From CAZAMP01 sp964486455 (lineage in GTDB: Bacteria > Eisenbacteria > RBG-16-71-46 > CAZAMP01): a stretch of 34,429 bases of DNA. Below are positions 1 to 8,850 of this stretch, piece after piece. The position numbers and the translations under genes were made by a program. How positions within the stretch are numbered: the stretch's first letter is position 1; each line of letters starts with the position of its first letter. Location: NCBI GenBank assembly GCA_964486455.1, contig CAZAMP010000044.1, forward strand, positions 1-34,429. The letters run 5' to 3'. The notes under the pieces are model-generated. The model ran no database searches, was not told where the DNA came from, and worked only from the letters and a program-made list of their open reading frames with translations.

Positions 1-83
1 GCGCCCCCCCCCCCGCCCCGGGGGGGGCCCGGCGCGGGGGGGGGGGCGCCGCCCCCCCCCCCCCCCCCCCCCGCCGCCCCCAA
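1..83. other. G/C homopolymer stretch at window start (likely assembly or sequencing artefact)
   Basis: The first ~80 bases contain only G and C in long runs, including a run of more than 20 C. The composition changes abruptly to normal mixed sequence near position 81. This does not look like coding sequence or a known element. A contig end extended by poly-G/poly-C reads is the simplest explanation, so the gene expected before secD (often yajC) may be missing for technical reasons. Confidence 0.7.
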
Positions 84-125
84 ACCCCCTCCACCACCAC
101 CCCAACCGACAGAGATTCCACGTCG

Positions 126-155
126 TTGACACGATTCCGCGCGCCGGATTACAAT
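126..155 (+). promoter_or_regulatory. Candidate sigma70-type promoter for secDF
   Basis: A perfect -35 box TTGACA (126-131) is separated by 18 bases from TACAAT (150-155, 5 of 6 matches to TATAAT). It lies about 80 bases before the secD start. Seen by eye only; no transcription start is known. Confidence 0.5.
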
Positions 156-233
156 CGTCGCCTTGTTTGCGCGGCGGGCAATGGCTCCGACAGACACGGA
201 GGGCAGCCCGGCCGGTAACCGTCGGAGTACTGA

Positions 234-1859
234 ATGGACAAAAATCTGCGCTGGAAGCTTCTGTTCGTTGTCGTCGTTGTCCTGATCGGGATCTGGTTCC
301 TGATCCCCACGTACCGGGTCTATTTCGGTCTCACGGAGGAGCAGTTCTCCGAGATGACCCCATCCGAGCAGGACAATCTACGCTCTAGTTCCGTGAGTCT
401 TGGGCTCGACCTCCAAGGGGGAATGGACCTTCTGCTCGAGCTGGACAAGGAGAAGCTGGACGAGGACGTGGATATCGACGAAACGATGGATCGCGCCCTC
501 AGCGTTCTCCGTAATCGCGTCGACGAGTTCGGCGTCGTTGAGCCGAACATTCAAAAGTCGGGAGATGATCGCGTCGTCGTGCAGCTCCCGGGTCTCACCG
601 ATCCGGTTCGCGCGCGTCGCATCGTTCAGCGCGTCGCACTCCTGGAGTTCCGATTGCTCAAGGAGCCTTCGGAAGTCGCGCGAGTGCTTCGGCGAGTCGA
701 CCGTCTGATGGGAATGCGCAAGGCGGGGATCGAGGCCGAGCCGGACAGCGCCGGGATCGACTCGCTCTTTGCAGGATCCGACTCACTTGACGCCGCGCTG
801 GACTCGCTTCTCGTGGAGCATCCCCTCCTGAGCCGGCACATCCCGATCAGCGAATCGGATATCGCGTTCGACATGGACGACATCCCGCTCATCGAGCGGA
901 TGCTCGAAGACGTCAAAGCCGATTCCATTCTGCCGACCTCATCTCTTCTCTGGGCGAAGGATGACATCGCGATGCGGGACGGTCGCCAGGCGCGGCAGCT
1001 CCATGTGCTCGAAAAGAAGGTGCAGCTCACTGGTGAAGGCATCACGCGCGCCTACGTGCGTGCCGATCCGACCACGGGCCAACCCGAAGTGAATCTCAAC
1101 TTCTCCGCGTCGGCGGCCGCCAAGTTCGCGAGGATCACGGGTGCCAACGTCGGTCGCAGGCTTGCCATCGTGCTCGACGGGCGCGTGGCGTCGGCCCCCG
1201 TCATCCAGAACAAGATTTCGGGCGGCAGGGCAACGATCTCGGGAACGTTCTCGGACGATGAGGCACGCGACCTTCGCGTCGTTCTTGAAGCCGGTGCGCT
1301 CCCCGCACCGCTCAAGATCATCGAGGAACGGACCGTGGGGCCGTCGCTCGGTCGCGACTCCATTCAACAAGGGCTTCGCGCAGGATGGATCGGCGCGCTG
1401 ATCGTCGTGATCTTCATGCTCTTCTACTACCGTGCGTCGGGGATCGTCGCCGTTATCGCTCTGGCTCTGAACCTGTTCTTCATCTTTGCGGCGTTGGCCA
1501 AGTTGGGCGCGACGCTGACGCTTCCCGGTATCGCCGGCATCGTGCTGACCATCGGTATGGCCGTGGATGCCAACGTGCTGGTCTTCGAGAGAATCCGGGA
1601 GGAGCTCCGGCTCAACAAGACGGTGCGGGCCTCGATCGATTCGGGTTACGAGCGGGCGTTCAAGGCGATCATAGACGCCAACCTGACGACGCTCATCGCC
1701 GCGATCGTCCTGCTTCAGTTCGGCGTGGGACCGATTCGCGGTTTTGCCGTGACGCTCGCGATCGGAATTGTCTGTAACCTGTTCACGGCGTACTTCGTGA
1801 CGCGGGTGATCTTCCAGTTGGTCACGAGCCGGACGCGGCTCGAGAAGCTGTCGATCTAG
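234..1859 (+). CDS. secD: Protein translocase subunit SecD
   Basis: Inner-membrane subunit of the SecDF complex, which uses the proton or sodium gradient to pull preproteins out of the SecYEG channel on the periplasmic side. The 541-residue product has an N-terminal membrane helix (about residues 7-26), the family motif LGLDLQGGMDLLLELD near residue 57, a large periplasmic domain, and five C-terminal membrane helices. These include GIAGIVLTIGMAVDANVLVF, the conserved transport motif. The periplasmic domain contains a long Asp/Ser/Leu-rich stretch (about residues 155-250) that varies between SecD proteins. The ATG is preceded by GGAG (224-227). secF follows after 28 bases, so the two are almost certainly co-transcribed. 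Length is within the usual 400-620 range. Confidence 0.97.
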   Translation: MDKNLRWKLLFVVVVVLIGIWFLIPTYRVYFGLTEEQFSEMTPSEQDNLRSSSVSLGLDLQGGMDLLLELDKEKLDEDVDIDETMDRALSVLRNRVDEFGVVEPNIQKSGDDRVVVQLPGLTDPVRARRIVQRVALLEFRLLKEPSEVARVLRRVDRLMGMRKAGIEAEPDSAGIDSLFAGSDSLDAALDSLLVEHPLLSRHIPISESDIAFDMDDIPLIERMLEDVKADSILPTSSLLWAKDDIAMRDGRQARQLHVLEKKVQLTGEGITRAYVRADPTTGQPEVNLNFSASAAAKFARITGANVGRRLAIVLDGRVASAPVIQNKISGGRATISGTFSDDEARDLRVVLEAGALPAPLKIIEERTVGPSLGRDSIQQGLRAGWIGALIVVIFMLFYYRASGIVAVIALALNLFFIFAALAKLGATLTLPGIAGIVLTIGMAVDANVLVFERIREELRLNKTVRASIDSGYERAFKAIIDANLTTLIAAIVLLQFGVGPIRGFAVTLAIGIVCNLFTAYFVTRVIFQLVTSRTRLEKLSI

Positions 1860-1887
1860 TCGGGCCGCGGGCCCTCGAGAGGATACG

Positions 1888-2850
1888 ATGTTCAAGATCA
1901 TTGGCGAGACACACATCGACTTCATGGCCGCGCGGAAGGCCGCCTTCGTTCTGACGCTCATCTTGATCGTCGCCGGCATCGCGTCGCTGATTCTCCACGG
2001 TGGCCCGCGCTACTCGATCGACTTCGCCGGTGGGCGGCTCGTGGAGCTGGCGTTTTCGCAGCCCGTTGAGGCGGAAGACGTGCGCAGTGCGCTGAGCGAC
2101 GTCGGGATCTCGGACGTTGAAGTGCAGCACTTCGAAGCCGGTGCGGGGTCGGGATCGGGCGACCTTGGCGTGATCCTGCGATTCAAGGAAGACGTCCTCG
2201 CGTCGGCCGGGGGGGAGGATGGCAGTCCTACCGGCCGGATCATCCGGGCGCTCAAGGCGCAGGAGAGTGGCCTCGAGATCGACGTGCGCCGCGAGGAAAG
2301 CGTCGGTCCGAAGATCGGTAGCGAGCTTCGCTCCCGCGCGATCAAGGCGATCATCATCGCGCTCGCCGCGATTCTCATCTATGTCGGCATTCGCTATGAG
2401 TTCGTCTTCGCACTCGGCGCGGTGGCCGCGCTCTTCCATGACGTTTTCATCACATTGGGAATCTTCTCGATCCTGAACATCGAGATCTCTCTTCCGATCG
2501 TCGCGGCGTTTCTCACGATCGCCGGCTATTCGATCAATGACACGATTGTCGTTTTTGACCGAATCCGTGAGCGACGCCGATCGCATATGCGATCCTCGCT
2601 GAGGGAGATCATGAACATAAGCATCAATCAGGTGCTTTCGCGAACGATCGTTACGAGCGTGACGACCATATTCGTGGTTCTCGCCCTCTTCCTATTCGGA
2701 GGCCCGGTCATCCACGACTTCGCTACGGCGATGCTCATCGGTGTGGCGATCGGGACCTACTCCTCCATCTTCGTGGCCACCTCTCTCGCGTACACGATCC
2801 TCAATACGCGTCAGATGGCCAAGAAGCGCAAGGTGGCCGCCGCCGTCTAG
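1888..2850 (+). CDS. secF: Protein translocase subunit SecF
   Basis: Partner of SecD in the SecDF motor. The 320-residue protein has the expected plan: one N-terminal membrane helix (about residues 19-36), the YSIDFAGGRLVELAF motif at the start of the periplasmic loop, then five membrane helices. The signature GYSINDTIVVFDRIRERRR sits near residue 212, followed by the last helices (TTIFVVLALFLFGG). A ribosome site GAGAGGA lies just before the ATG. It directly follows secD. No clear terminator with a T-tract follows, but a strong hairpin lies 26 bases after the stop codon. Confidence 0.97.
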   Translation: MFKIIGETHIDFMAARKAAFVLTLILIVAGIASLILHGGPRYSIDFAGGRLVELAFSQPVEAEDVRSALSDVGISDVEVQHFEAGAGSGSGDLGVILRFKEDVLASAGGEDGSPTGRIIRALKAQESGLEIDVRREESVGPKIGSELRSRAIKAIIIALAAILIYVGIRYEFVFALGAVAALFHDVFITLGIFSILNIEISLPIVAAFLTIAGYSINDTIVVFDRIRERRRSHMRSSLREIMNISINQVLSRTIVTSVTTIFVVLALFLFGGPVIHDFATAMLIGVAIGTYSSIFVATSLAYTILNTRQMAKKRKVAAAV

Positions 2851-2875
2851 GCGGGGCCACCGGCTCGACCTCTCC

Positions 2876-2918
2876 GGCGCCTGCGGTCCGCGTTCGAGAC
2901 AGCGGAACCGCAAGCGCC
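2876..2918. other. Strong hairpin between secF and the DUF4159 gene
   Basis: Arm 2876-2891 pairs with 2902-2918 around a 10-base loop. There are about 15 base pairs with one mismatch and one bulged A. No run of T follows in either direction, so it is not a typical Rho-independent terminator. It could be a pause or processing site, or a weak terminator separating secDF from the downstream envelope cluster. Confidence 0.45.
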
Positions 2919-2951
2919 ATCACGCGGTAGAAGATCCAACACCGTGCTATC

Positions 2952-3668
2952 ATGGGCGCAACCGAACCCGAAAGGCGGACGAAGGTGTCCTTTGCGAAAG
3001 TCGTGCTGATCGTCTGCGCCGTGGCCTTTCTGCTCCCGCCCGCCACGGCCGCACCGCGGGACGTCGACCCCGATTCCCGTTTCACGATCGGACGCGTGAA
3101 GTACGGTGGCGGAGGGGATTGGTACTCTGACCCGACTTCATTGCCCAATCTGCTCGAGGCACTGCGGGAGCGCACCCACCTTGAAGTGACCGAGCGGGAG
3201 ACAAATCTCTCCGTGGGGGACGAGGCTCTTTTTCGCCACCCGTTCTTGTATCTGACCGGTCACGGTGCTGTGAAGTTCACCGACGATGAGGTCGCCCGGC
3301 TTCGTGACTATCTCGAGCGTGGCGGTTTTCTATGGGCGGACGACAACTACGGGATGGACCCGCACTTCAGGGCTCAGATGAACCGCGTGTTCCCCGATCG
3401 GCGCTGGGTGGATCTGCCGTTCGATCACCCGATCTATCATTGCTTCTACGACTTCGAGTCCGGTCCGCCGAAGATTCATGAGCACGATGGAAAGCACCCG
3501 CAGGGACTGGGCATGTTCGACCGAGGCCGGCTCGTGGCTTTCTACACGTACGAGAGCGACATCGGTGACGGTCTCGAAGACGCGACCGTCCACGACGATC
3601 CGGCCGAGGTGCGTGAGAGCGCTCTTCGGATGGCAATCAACGTCGTGCTCTACAGCATGATGAATTGA
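2952..3668 (+). CDS. DUF4159 domain protein (periplasmic, function unknown)
   Basis: A 238-residue exported protein that matches the DUF4159 family by memory of its pattern. The pattern is RFTIGRVKYGGGGDWY at the start of the mature part, then LYLTGHG, then LRDYLERGGFLWADDNYG. The fold resembles class I glutamine-amidotransferase-like domains, with no proven activity. The signal peptide is VVLIVCAVAFLLPPATAA. The ATG at 2952 has no visible ribosome site. A GTG at 2985 (giving MSFAKVVLIV...) has AAAGG nine bases upstream and a cleaner signal peptide, and may be the true start. DUF4159 genes often sit beside BatA/aerotolerance-type or DUF4175 genes. Here the next gene is DUF4175-like and its ribosome site follows directly on this stop codon. 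Confidence 0.88.
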   Translation: MGATEPERRTKVSFAKVVLIVCAVAFLLPPATAAPRDVDPDSRFTIGRVKYGGGGDWYSDPTSLPNLLEALRERTHLEVTERETNLSVGDEALFRHPFLYLTGHGAVKFTDDEVARLRDYLERGGFLWADDNYGMDPHFRAQMNRVFPDRRWVDLPFDHPIYHCFYDFESGPPKIHEHDGKHPQGLGMFDRGRLVAFYTYESDIGDGLEDATVHDDPAEVRESALRMAINVVLYSMMN

Positions 3669-3682
3669 CAAGGGAGCGTGAC

Positions 3683-6600
3683 GTGAGCGACAGCACGGCC
3701 CACCGCCGGCTCATCGATCATCTCAAGCGGGCTCGCCGCGGACTTCTGACGCGGACTTACGGACGCGCGCTTCTGACATGCGCGGCCTGGCTCGCCGCGG
3801 CCGCCACGCTTGCGCTTGTCATCCAGGGTCTCCTGGGACCTCACCTGGTCCTGGGCGTCGTGCTCGGTGCGCTGTTCACCGGCCTGGCCGTCTGGATCTT
3901 CATCACGCGACTGATCGTGCCCGCGCTGCGTTTCCCCACCCTCCGGCGATTCGCGATGTGTGTCGATCGAGAGATCGGCGACGAGGGCGATTGGGCGGTA
4001 AACGCGCTTGACCTGGGTGAGAAGCGCTCACGCGAGGCGGATCCACTTTCGAGGGCGCTCATCGATCACGCAATCGATCGCAGCCTCCCTCCCGTTCTGG
4101 ATGTCGGGGCCGATCGGCTCGATCGCGGCGCGCGAGTTCGACCGCTCGTCCTGACTCTCGTTCTGTGCGCGATTCTCATCGCTCTCTTCCAGCTCGCCGC
4201 CCCGATGCGGCTGCGTGCCTCGTGGCTCGCGCTCCTTCATCCGACCGCGTTCCCCTATGCCCCCGAGTTCGTCATCACGGTCATGCCGGAGGGCGCGCGG
4301 GTCGACGCGGGTTCTGATTTCGTCGTGGCCGCATCGATCGTTGGGTCGGACGACCCCGTGCGTCTCCTCTACCGAAAGGAAGGAGGTGCGTGGAAGTCGG
4401 TTCCGATGACGCTAATCACCGAGGAACCGGTTTCATGGACGGGTCATCTCGATGGGTCGGACGTGACCCTTGAACGCACGATCCACAAACGGCGGCACGA
4501 GTTTGCGCTGGGCGATCTTCGACGGAACACCGAGTACCGCGTCACGGCCGGACGGCGAGAATCGGAGACCTACCTCGTTTCGGTTCTCACTCCGCCGAGG
4601 GTGGCCGGGTACGAGATTACGTATCACTATCCGTCCTACACAGGCCTTCCTTCAGAGACACATCGCTCTGCGACTGGCGGCGTGGCCGCCCTTCTCGGCT
4701 CGGAAGTCGACGTCGCGCTCGTCGTCGACGGTGACGTCGAGGCCGCCGAGATCGAGTGGAACGATGCGCGGCCAATGGGCCTGGCATCCGATTCCGACGG
4801 GGGCTACACGTTCGGCCTCACGCTGGATCGTCACCGTGAATACCGCGTGCAGCTCACCGATCATCGCGGTGTGATGCGTTTCGAGAGCCCGTTCTACGCG
4901 GTCGACCCGATCGACGATCGCTACCCCATCGTGCGCCTCGTTTCTCCCGGTGATGACGTCGATGTTCCCGAAGACATGACCCTTCCAGTCGAAGTCTCAT
5001 GCGCTGATGACTACGGGATCTCGCGGCTGGTTCTGCATATCCACAAAGAACCCTACGAGCCGTATGAGAAGGAGATCCGCGCCTTCGACGCCGGCGTGCG
5101 GGAAGAACCGGTCTCGTTCTTATGGGATGTTTCGTCGTTGGATCTGATGCCCGGTGAGGTCGCGACCTATTATCTCGAGCTCTTCGACAACGATGCGGTG
5201 AGCGGACCGAAATCGTCGCGGACTCCCGTCTACGAAGTCCGATTCCCATCGATGGCCGAGCTGTACGCCCGCGCGGAAGAAGAATACGACGAAGGCGTCG
5301 TCTCCGCGTTCGAGTCGATCTACGAGTCGGAGAAAGAGCTCCGCGAACGTCTCGAGTCCATTCGCCAGGAGATGCAACGCTCGCGCGAAGGCGTGAGCTG
5401 GGAGCGCCAGAAGGAAGTCGAGGGGCTCGTCGCCCAGCAAGAGTCGTTGCAGCAGGATCTAGCCAACGCGATGAAGTCGTTGGAGCGCTCGATCGACAGC
5501 TTGCAGGAAACCGATCAGGTCGGCTACGAGATCCTCGAGCGAATGCAGGCCATCCACGATCTCATGGAGGAGGTGGCCGACGAACGACTCGAGGCCATGC
5601 TCGAGCAGGTTCGTGAGGCGCTCCAAAAGATGGATCCGAACGAGCTGCAGAATGCCCTCGAAACGTTTTCCTTCACACAGGAAGAGCTTCTGGAGAACCT
5701 GGATCGCTCGCTGGAGATGCTCGAGCAGATTCTCACGGAGCAGAAGCTCGAAGCCATCATCGACGAGCTTCAGGCCATGGTCGAGGAGCAAGCCGACATC
5801 AATGAACAGCTTGAGGAATCATCCAGCGAGGCGGGCGACGAGGGGGAAGCGGCGGAGAACCCGGATGACGCGGAATCCGGTGAGGCGGAGGATGGCGAGA
5901 AGAGCCAACAGGGTGAGCAGGGCGAGCAAGGCGAACAGGGCGAGCAAGGCGAACAATCGGACGGCTCCGAGGCCACGGATGACGACCCGTCGCAGATGGA
6001 GTCGCTGGCGGAGCGGGAGTCGAATCTGGCGTCGCAGGCGGAAGCGATGCAGGAACAGCTCGAGGAGCTTCAGCAGGCGGCGACCGAATCGAATCCGCGG
6101 ATGCAGCAGGAGCTCTCTCAGATGCAGCCGCAGCAGCAGCTCTCGGAGAGCCAGTCCGCGATGGAGGAGTCCGCCCAATCGATGTGCGGCGGTAATTCCG
6201 GGGAGGCCCTCCGCTTCGGGCTCAAGGCGCAGGAGAGGCTCCAGTCGCTGATGAGCCAGATGATGCAGGCTTCGCAGGCCGCGCGCGAACGGCAACAGCA
6301 AGAGCTTTCCGAGGACATGATGGCGCTGGGCGCTGATCTTCTTCACCTTTCCGGCAAGGAGGAGAACGTTGCCGAGGCGGACGAAGGCTTCGATACGCGT
6401 CAGCTCGCCGCGGACCAGATGAGGCTCTATGAAGCGACGGGGCGCATCTCCGAAGAACTGATCAGAATCGGAAAGGAAAGCCTGCATGTTTCCTCCAGCA
6501 TGTTGCGGAACATGGGGACTATTTTGGACGCCATGAACCACGCGACGAGTGAGTTCGAAGCCGGTCAGCGGATCAGGGGAACGCGCCACGGTCGCACCGC

Positions 6601-7240
6601 CATGACGGCCATGAATAGAACGGTTATGGACATGCTCCGCGCCAGTCAGAGCATGAGCCAGTCGGGTGCCTGCTCGAATCCCAGCCCGTCAATGATGGGA
6701 CGCTTGCCGGCACTGTCGGGGATGCAGCAGCGCCTCAACCAGCAGACCCTTTCTCTGCAGCAGCAGATGGCGCAGGGTCGGCTGCAGGGCGCAACCGGGG
6801 AAGCCGCGCTCCAACAGCTCGCCGCCCGCCAAGAGGCGATCCGCAGAGGCATCCAAGAGGTTGGGCAGGAGCTTTCCGGTCGCCGCGATGTTCTCGGACG
6901 GATCGACGAGCTCGGTGGAGACATCGAAGAGATCGTCGACCAGCTCCAGTCGGGGAACGTCGATCGCAAGCTGATCGAACGGCAGGAGAAAATCCTGAGC
7001 CGGTTACTCGCCGCGGAGCGATCCATCCGCAAGCAGGACCAAGACGACCGCCGCGTGTCGCGCACCGGTGAGGCCGAAGAGCGGGAGTCTCCCCCGGCGC
7101 CCTCCGATGAGCAAATCGGCGCGCGGGATCGGACGACCTTCGAGATCATGCAGGGGCGCACGGACCCGTTCCCCACGCGATATCGCAGCATGATCGAGGC
7201 ATACTACAAGGCGCTGAGCGGGCGAAAAGGCCGAGAATGA
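3683..7240 (+). CDS. Giant DUF4175-like membrane protein with coiled coils
   Basis: A protein of about 1185 residues with no enzymatic motif that I recognise. Near residues 30-70 and 150-170 there are three hydrophobic membrane segments. Next is a long, probably periplasmic beta-rich part (about residues 190-530), whose last section VRLVSPGDDVDVPEDMTLPV resembles an Ig-like domain. The second half is very rich in Glu and Gln with heptad-like coiled coils (residues 530-1110), interrupted by an acidic low-complexity tract with five GEQ repeats. The architecture fits the DUF4175 family. I chose GTG 3683 because AGGGAG lies six bases upstream; a TTG at 3665 is in frame but overlaps that ribosome site. 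It follows the DUF4159 gene with no real gap, and its stop overlaps the next start (ATGA). A structural or scaffold role in the envelope is inference. Confidence 0.85.
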   Translation: MSDSTAHRRLIDHLKRARRGLLTRTYGRALLTCAAWLAAAATLALVIQGLLGPHLVLGVVLGALFTGLAVWIFITRLIVPALRFPTLRRFAMCVDREIGDEGDWAVNALDLGEKRSREADPLSRALIDHAIDRSLPPVLDVGADRLDRGARVRPLVLTLVLCAILIALFQLAAPMRLRASWLALLHPTAFPYAPEFVITVMPEGARVDAGSDFVVAASIVGSDDPVRLLYRKEGGAWKSVPMTLITEEPVSWTGHLDGSDVTLERTIHKRRHEFALGDLRRNTEYRVTAGRRESETYLVSVLTPPRVAGYEITYHYPSYTGLPSETHRSATGGVAALLGSEVDVALVVDGDVEAAEIEWNDARPMGLASDSDGGYTFGLTLDRHREYRVQLTDHRGVMRFESPFYAVDPIDDRYPIVRLVSPGDDVDVPEDMTLPVEVSCADDYGISRLVLHIHKEPYEPYEKEIRAFDAGVREEPVSFLWDVSSLDLMPGEVATYYLELFDNDAVSGPKSSRTPVYEVRFPSMAELYARAEEEYDEGVVSAFESIYESEKELRERLESIRQEMQRSREGVSWERQKEVEGLVAQQESLQQDLANAMKSLERSIDSLQETDQVGYEILERMQAIHDLMEEVADERLEAMLEQVREALQKMDPNELQNALETFSFTQEELLENLDRSLEMLEQILTEQKLEAIIDELQAMVEEQADINEQLEESSSEAGDEGEAAENPDDAESGEAEDGEKSQQGEQGEQGEQGEQGEQSDGSEATDDDPSQMESLAERESNLASQAEAMQEQLEELQQAATESNPRMQQELSQMQPQQQLSESQSAMEESAQSMCGGNSGEALRFGLKAQERLQSLMSQMMQASQAARERQQQELSEDMMALGADLLHLSGKEENVAEADEGFDTRQLAADQMRLYEATGRISEELIRIGKESLHVSSSMLRNMGTILDAMNHATSEFEAGQRIRGTRHGRTAMTAMNRTVMDMLRASQSMSQSGACSNPSPSMMGRLPALSGMQQRLNQQTLSLQQQMAQGRLQGATGEAALQQLAARQEAIRRGIQEVGQELSGRRDVLGRIDELGGDIEEIVDQLQSGNVDRKLIERQEKILSRLLAAERSIRKQDQDDRRVSRTGEAEERESPPAPSDEQIGARDRTTFEIMQGRTDPFPTRYRSMIEAYYKALSGRKGRE
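5912..5956 (+). repeat. Five tandem 9-base repeats encoding Gly-Glu-Gln
   Basis: Five imperfect copies of GAGCAGGGC-like 9-mers encode (GEQ)x5 inside the acidic low-complexity part of the DUF4175-like gene. Copies differ at wobble positions (GAG/GAA, CAG/CAA, GGC/GGT). The array is in frame, so gain or loss of units would change linker length without a frameshift. Confidence 0.85.
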
Positions 7241-8850
7241 ACCACCATCGACTCAACGCGCTTCGTCGGCTGATGCTCGGCGGCTTTGGATTGCTCCTCC
7301 TCGCAACCGCCGCCGCCTGGGTTCCGGCTGCGGCCCAGGATTTCAAGAGTGATCAGGCCCGCGCGCAGATTCTAGTCCGCAAGGGCCGCGTGGCTGAAGC
7401 GATCGTCATCTACCGCTCGCTCTTGGCGCGAGACCCGGGAAACGTCCGCGTTGCGCGAGACTTCGGCGGAGCGCTTCGGCGGGTGGGGGAGTACGAAGCG
7501 GCGCTGGTCGTCTATGAGCACACCGACGCGCTGCTTCCTCAGCCGCGTTTCCTGCTGGACCGCGTCGGGCTTCTCACGCTTCTTGGACGGACCGTCGAGG
7601 CACTCGATCTCTGCGTGGCCTTTCTGGATCGGGCGCCGTCCATTCAGAAGTACTTGCAGGAGCGACTCATCGAGCTTGCGGATGACGAGAATCTTCGCAA
7701 TCGCGCCACGGATGCGCTCGAAAAAGCGTTCGACGATACGCCATCGGATCGAGTCGGAAGCGCTCTCTCCGAGCTCTACCTGATGGATGAGAAGTACGAC
7801 GATGCGATTGAGACGACGTGGCGCGTCGATCGGCACGTCGGGGCCGACGGCGAACGCGCCTATCGTCTCGCCCATCGACTCCACGGTTTGGAGGAGACCG
7901 ACCGAGCTCTCGACCTGGTGACCGTGGTCGTTGAAGACTACCCGGGCTCCGGGTATGCCGATGTCGCACACCTGTATCGCAGCGAGCTTCAGGTCGCGTT
8001 GGGGCGCGCGGATGAGGCGTACGCGGCGCTGACGCTGCTCGGCACGGATGGCCGGCAGCATCGCAATACCTACGAGATTCAGATGCGCCGCGCCGAGCTG
8101 CTGTCGGGGCCGCTCGGACGGATCGATGACGCCGTCGCACTCTATGACACGCTGCTGGCCGATCGACGGCTCCGCGGCCGCCATGAAAACGTTCGCCTCG
8201 AAAAGGCCGATATCCAGCTCAGGATCGGTCGCTTCGACGGAGCGCTATCCGAGTTTCGCCAGCTGTCGGCCATGGCACGTACCGAATCGGTTCGTGAACG
8301 CTCGCGTTTCCTGGTCGGTGAGCTCTTCTTCTACATGGGCGAGATCGATTCCGCCGCCGCGTCGTACGCGGAACTCCTCGACGAATTCCCCGAAGGCAAT
8401 CTGGCAAACGATGCGCTCGAGCGGATCTTCCTTTTCAACGAGAACTTCGAAGGGGCGGGCGAGGCGCTCAAGTCGTTCGCTCGGCTCGTGAGGATCGAGG
8501 CGTCGGGCGACGTTGCGCCGGCCCTGGCGCTCGGCGATTCTCTCATCGTGCTCTACCGTGGGGCACCGATCCACGACGACCTCCTTTCGAAGATGGCGAC
8601 GCTTGCCGCAAGCAGCGACGCGCCGGCTCGCGCGATCGGATACGTGGACAGCCTGACGGCCCTCTACCCGGAGAGCCGCATGGCGTCGCGAGGTCTGCGC
8701 CTGAAGGGGAGCGTGCAGGAGGAGCTGATAGGCGATCCAAAAGCCGCGCTCGGCACCTACGAGACCCTGCTCATCAACTACCCGGACAGCATCGATGCGG
8801 CGGAAGTCCGGCCGCGCGTAACCAGACTGCGAAGGGAGCTTCGCTCGTGA
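7237..8850 (+). CDS. Exported TPR-repeat protein
   Basis: A 537-residue protein with an N-terminal signal sequence (LMLGGFGLLLLATAAAWVPAAAQ, cleavage after AAAQ likely) followed by helical TPR-type repeats over most of its length. Clear examples are the unit starting AQILVRKGRVAEAIVIYRSL, and later ones such as GRIDDAVALYDTLL and GEIDSAAASYAELLDEFPE. TPR proteins are scaffolds for protein-protein contacts; no catalytic domain is visible. The start codon overlaps the stop of the DUF4175-like gene (ATGA), and its own stop overlaps the next start (GTGA). Translational coupling and similar complex formation are therefore likely. The partner is probably one of the flanking envelope proteins. Confidence 0.9.
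   Translation: MNHHRLNALRRLMLGGFGLLLLATAAAWVPAAAQDFKSDQARAQILVRKGRVAEAIVIYRSLLARDPGNVRVARDFGGALRRVGEYEAALVVYEHTDALLPQPRFLLDRVGLLTLLGRTVEALDLCVAFLDRAPSIQKYLQERLIELADDENLRNRATDALEKAFDDTPSDRVGSALSELYLMDEKYDDAIETTWRVDRHVGADGERAYRLAHRLHGLEETDRALDLVTVVVEDYPGSGYADVAHLYRSELQVALGRADEAYAALTLLGTDGRQHRNTYEIQMRRAELLSGPLGRIDDAVALYDTLLADRRLRGRHENVRLEKADIQLRIGRFDGALSEFRQLSAMARTESVRERSRFLVGELFFYMGEIDSAAASYAELLDEFPEGNLANDALERIFLFNENFEGAGEALKSFARLVRIEASGDVAPALALGDSLIVLYRGAPIHDDLLSKMATLAASSDAPARAIGYVDSLTALYPESRMASRGLRLKGSVQEELIGDPKAALGTYETLLINYPDSIDAAEVRPRVTRLRRELRS

Noticed and set aside
939..1979. 346-codon open frame on the - strand across secD
   Set aside because: It is antisense to an unmistakable secD, with Arg/Asp/His-rich low-complexity translation typical of shadow frames in GC-rich DNA.
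3665..3682. TTG start for the DUF4175-like gene
   Set aside because: It lies before and overlaps the AGGGAG ribosome site that serves GTG 3683.
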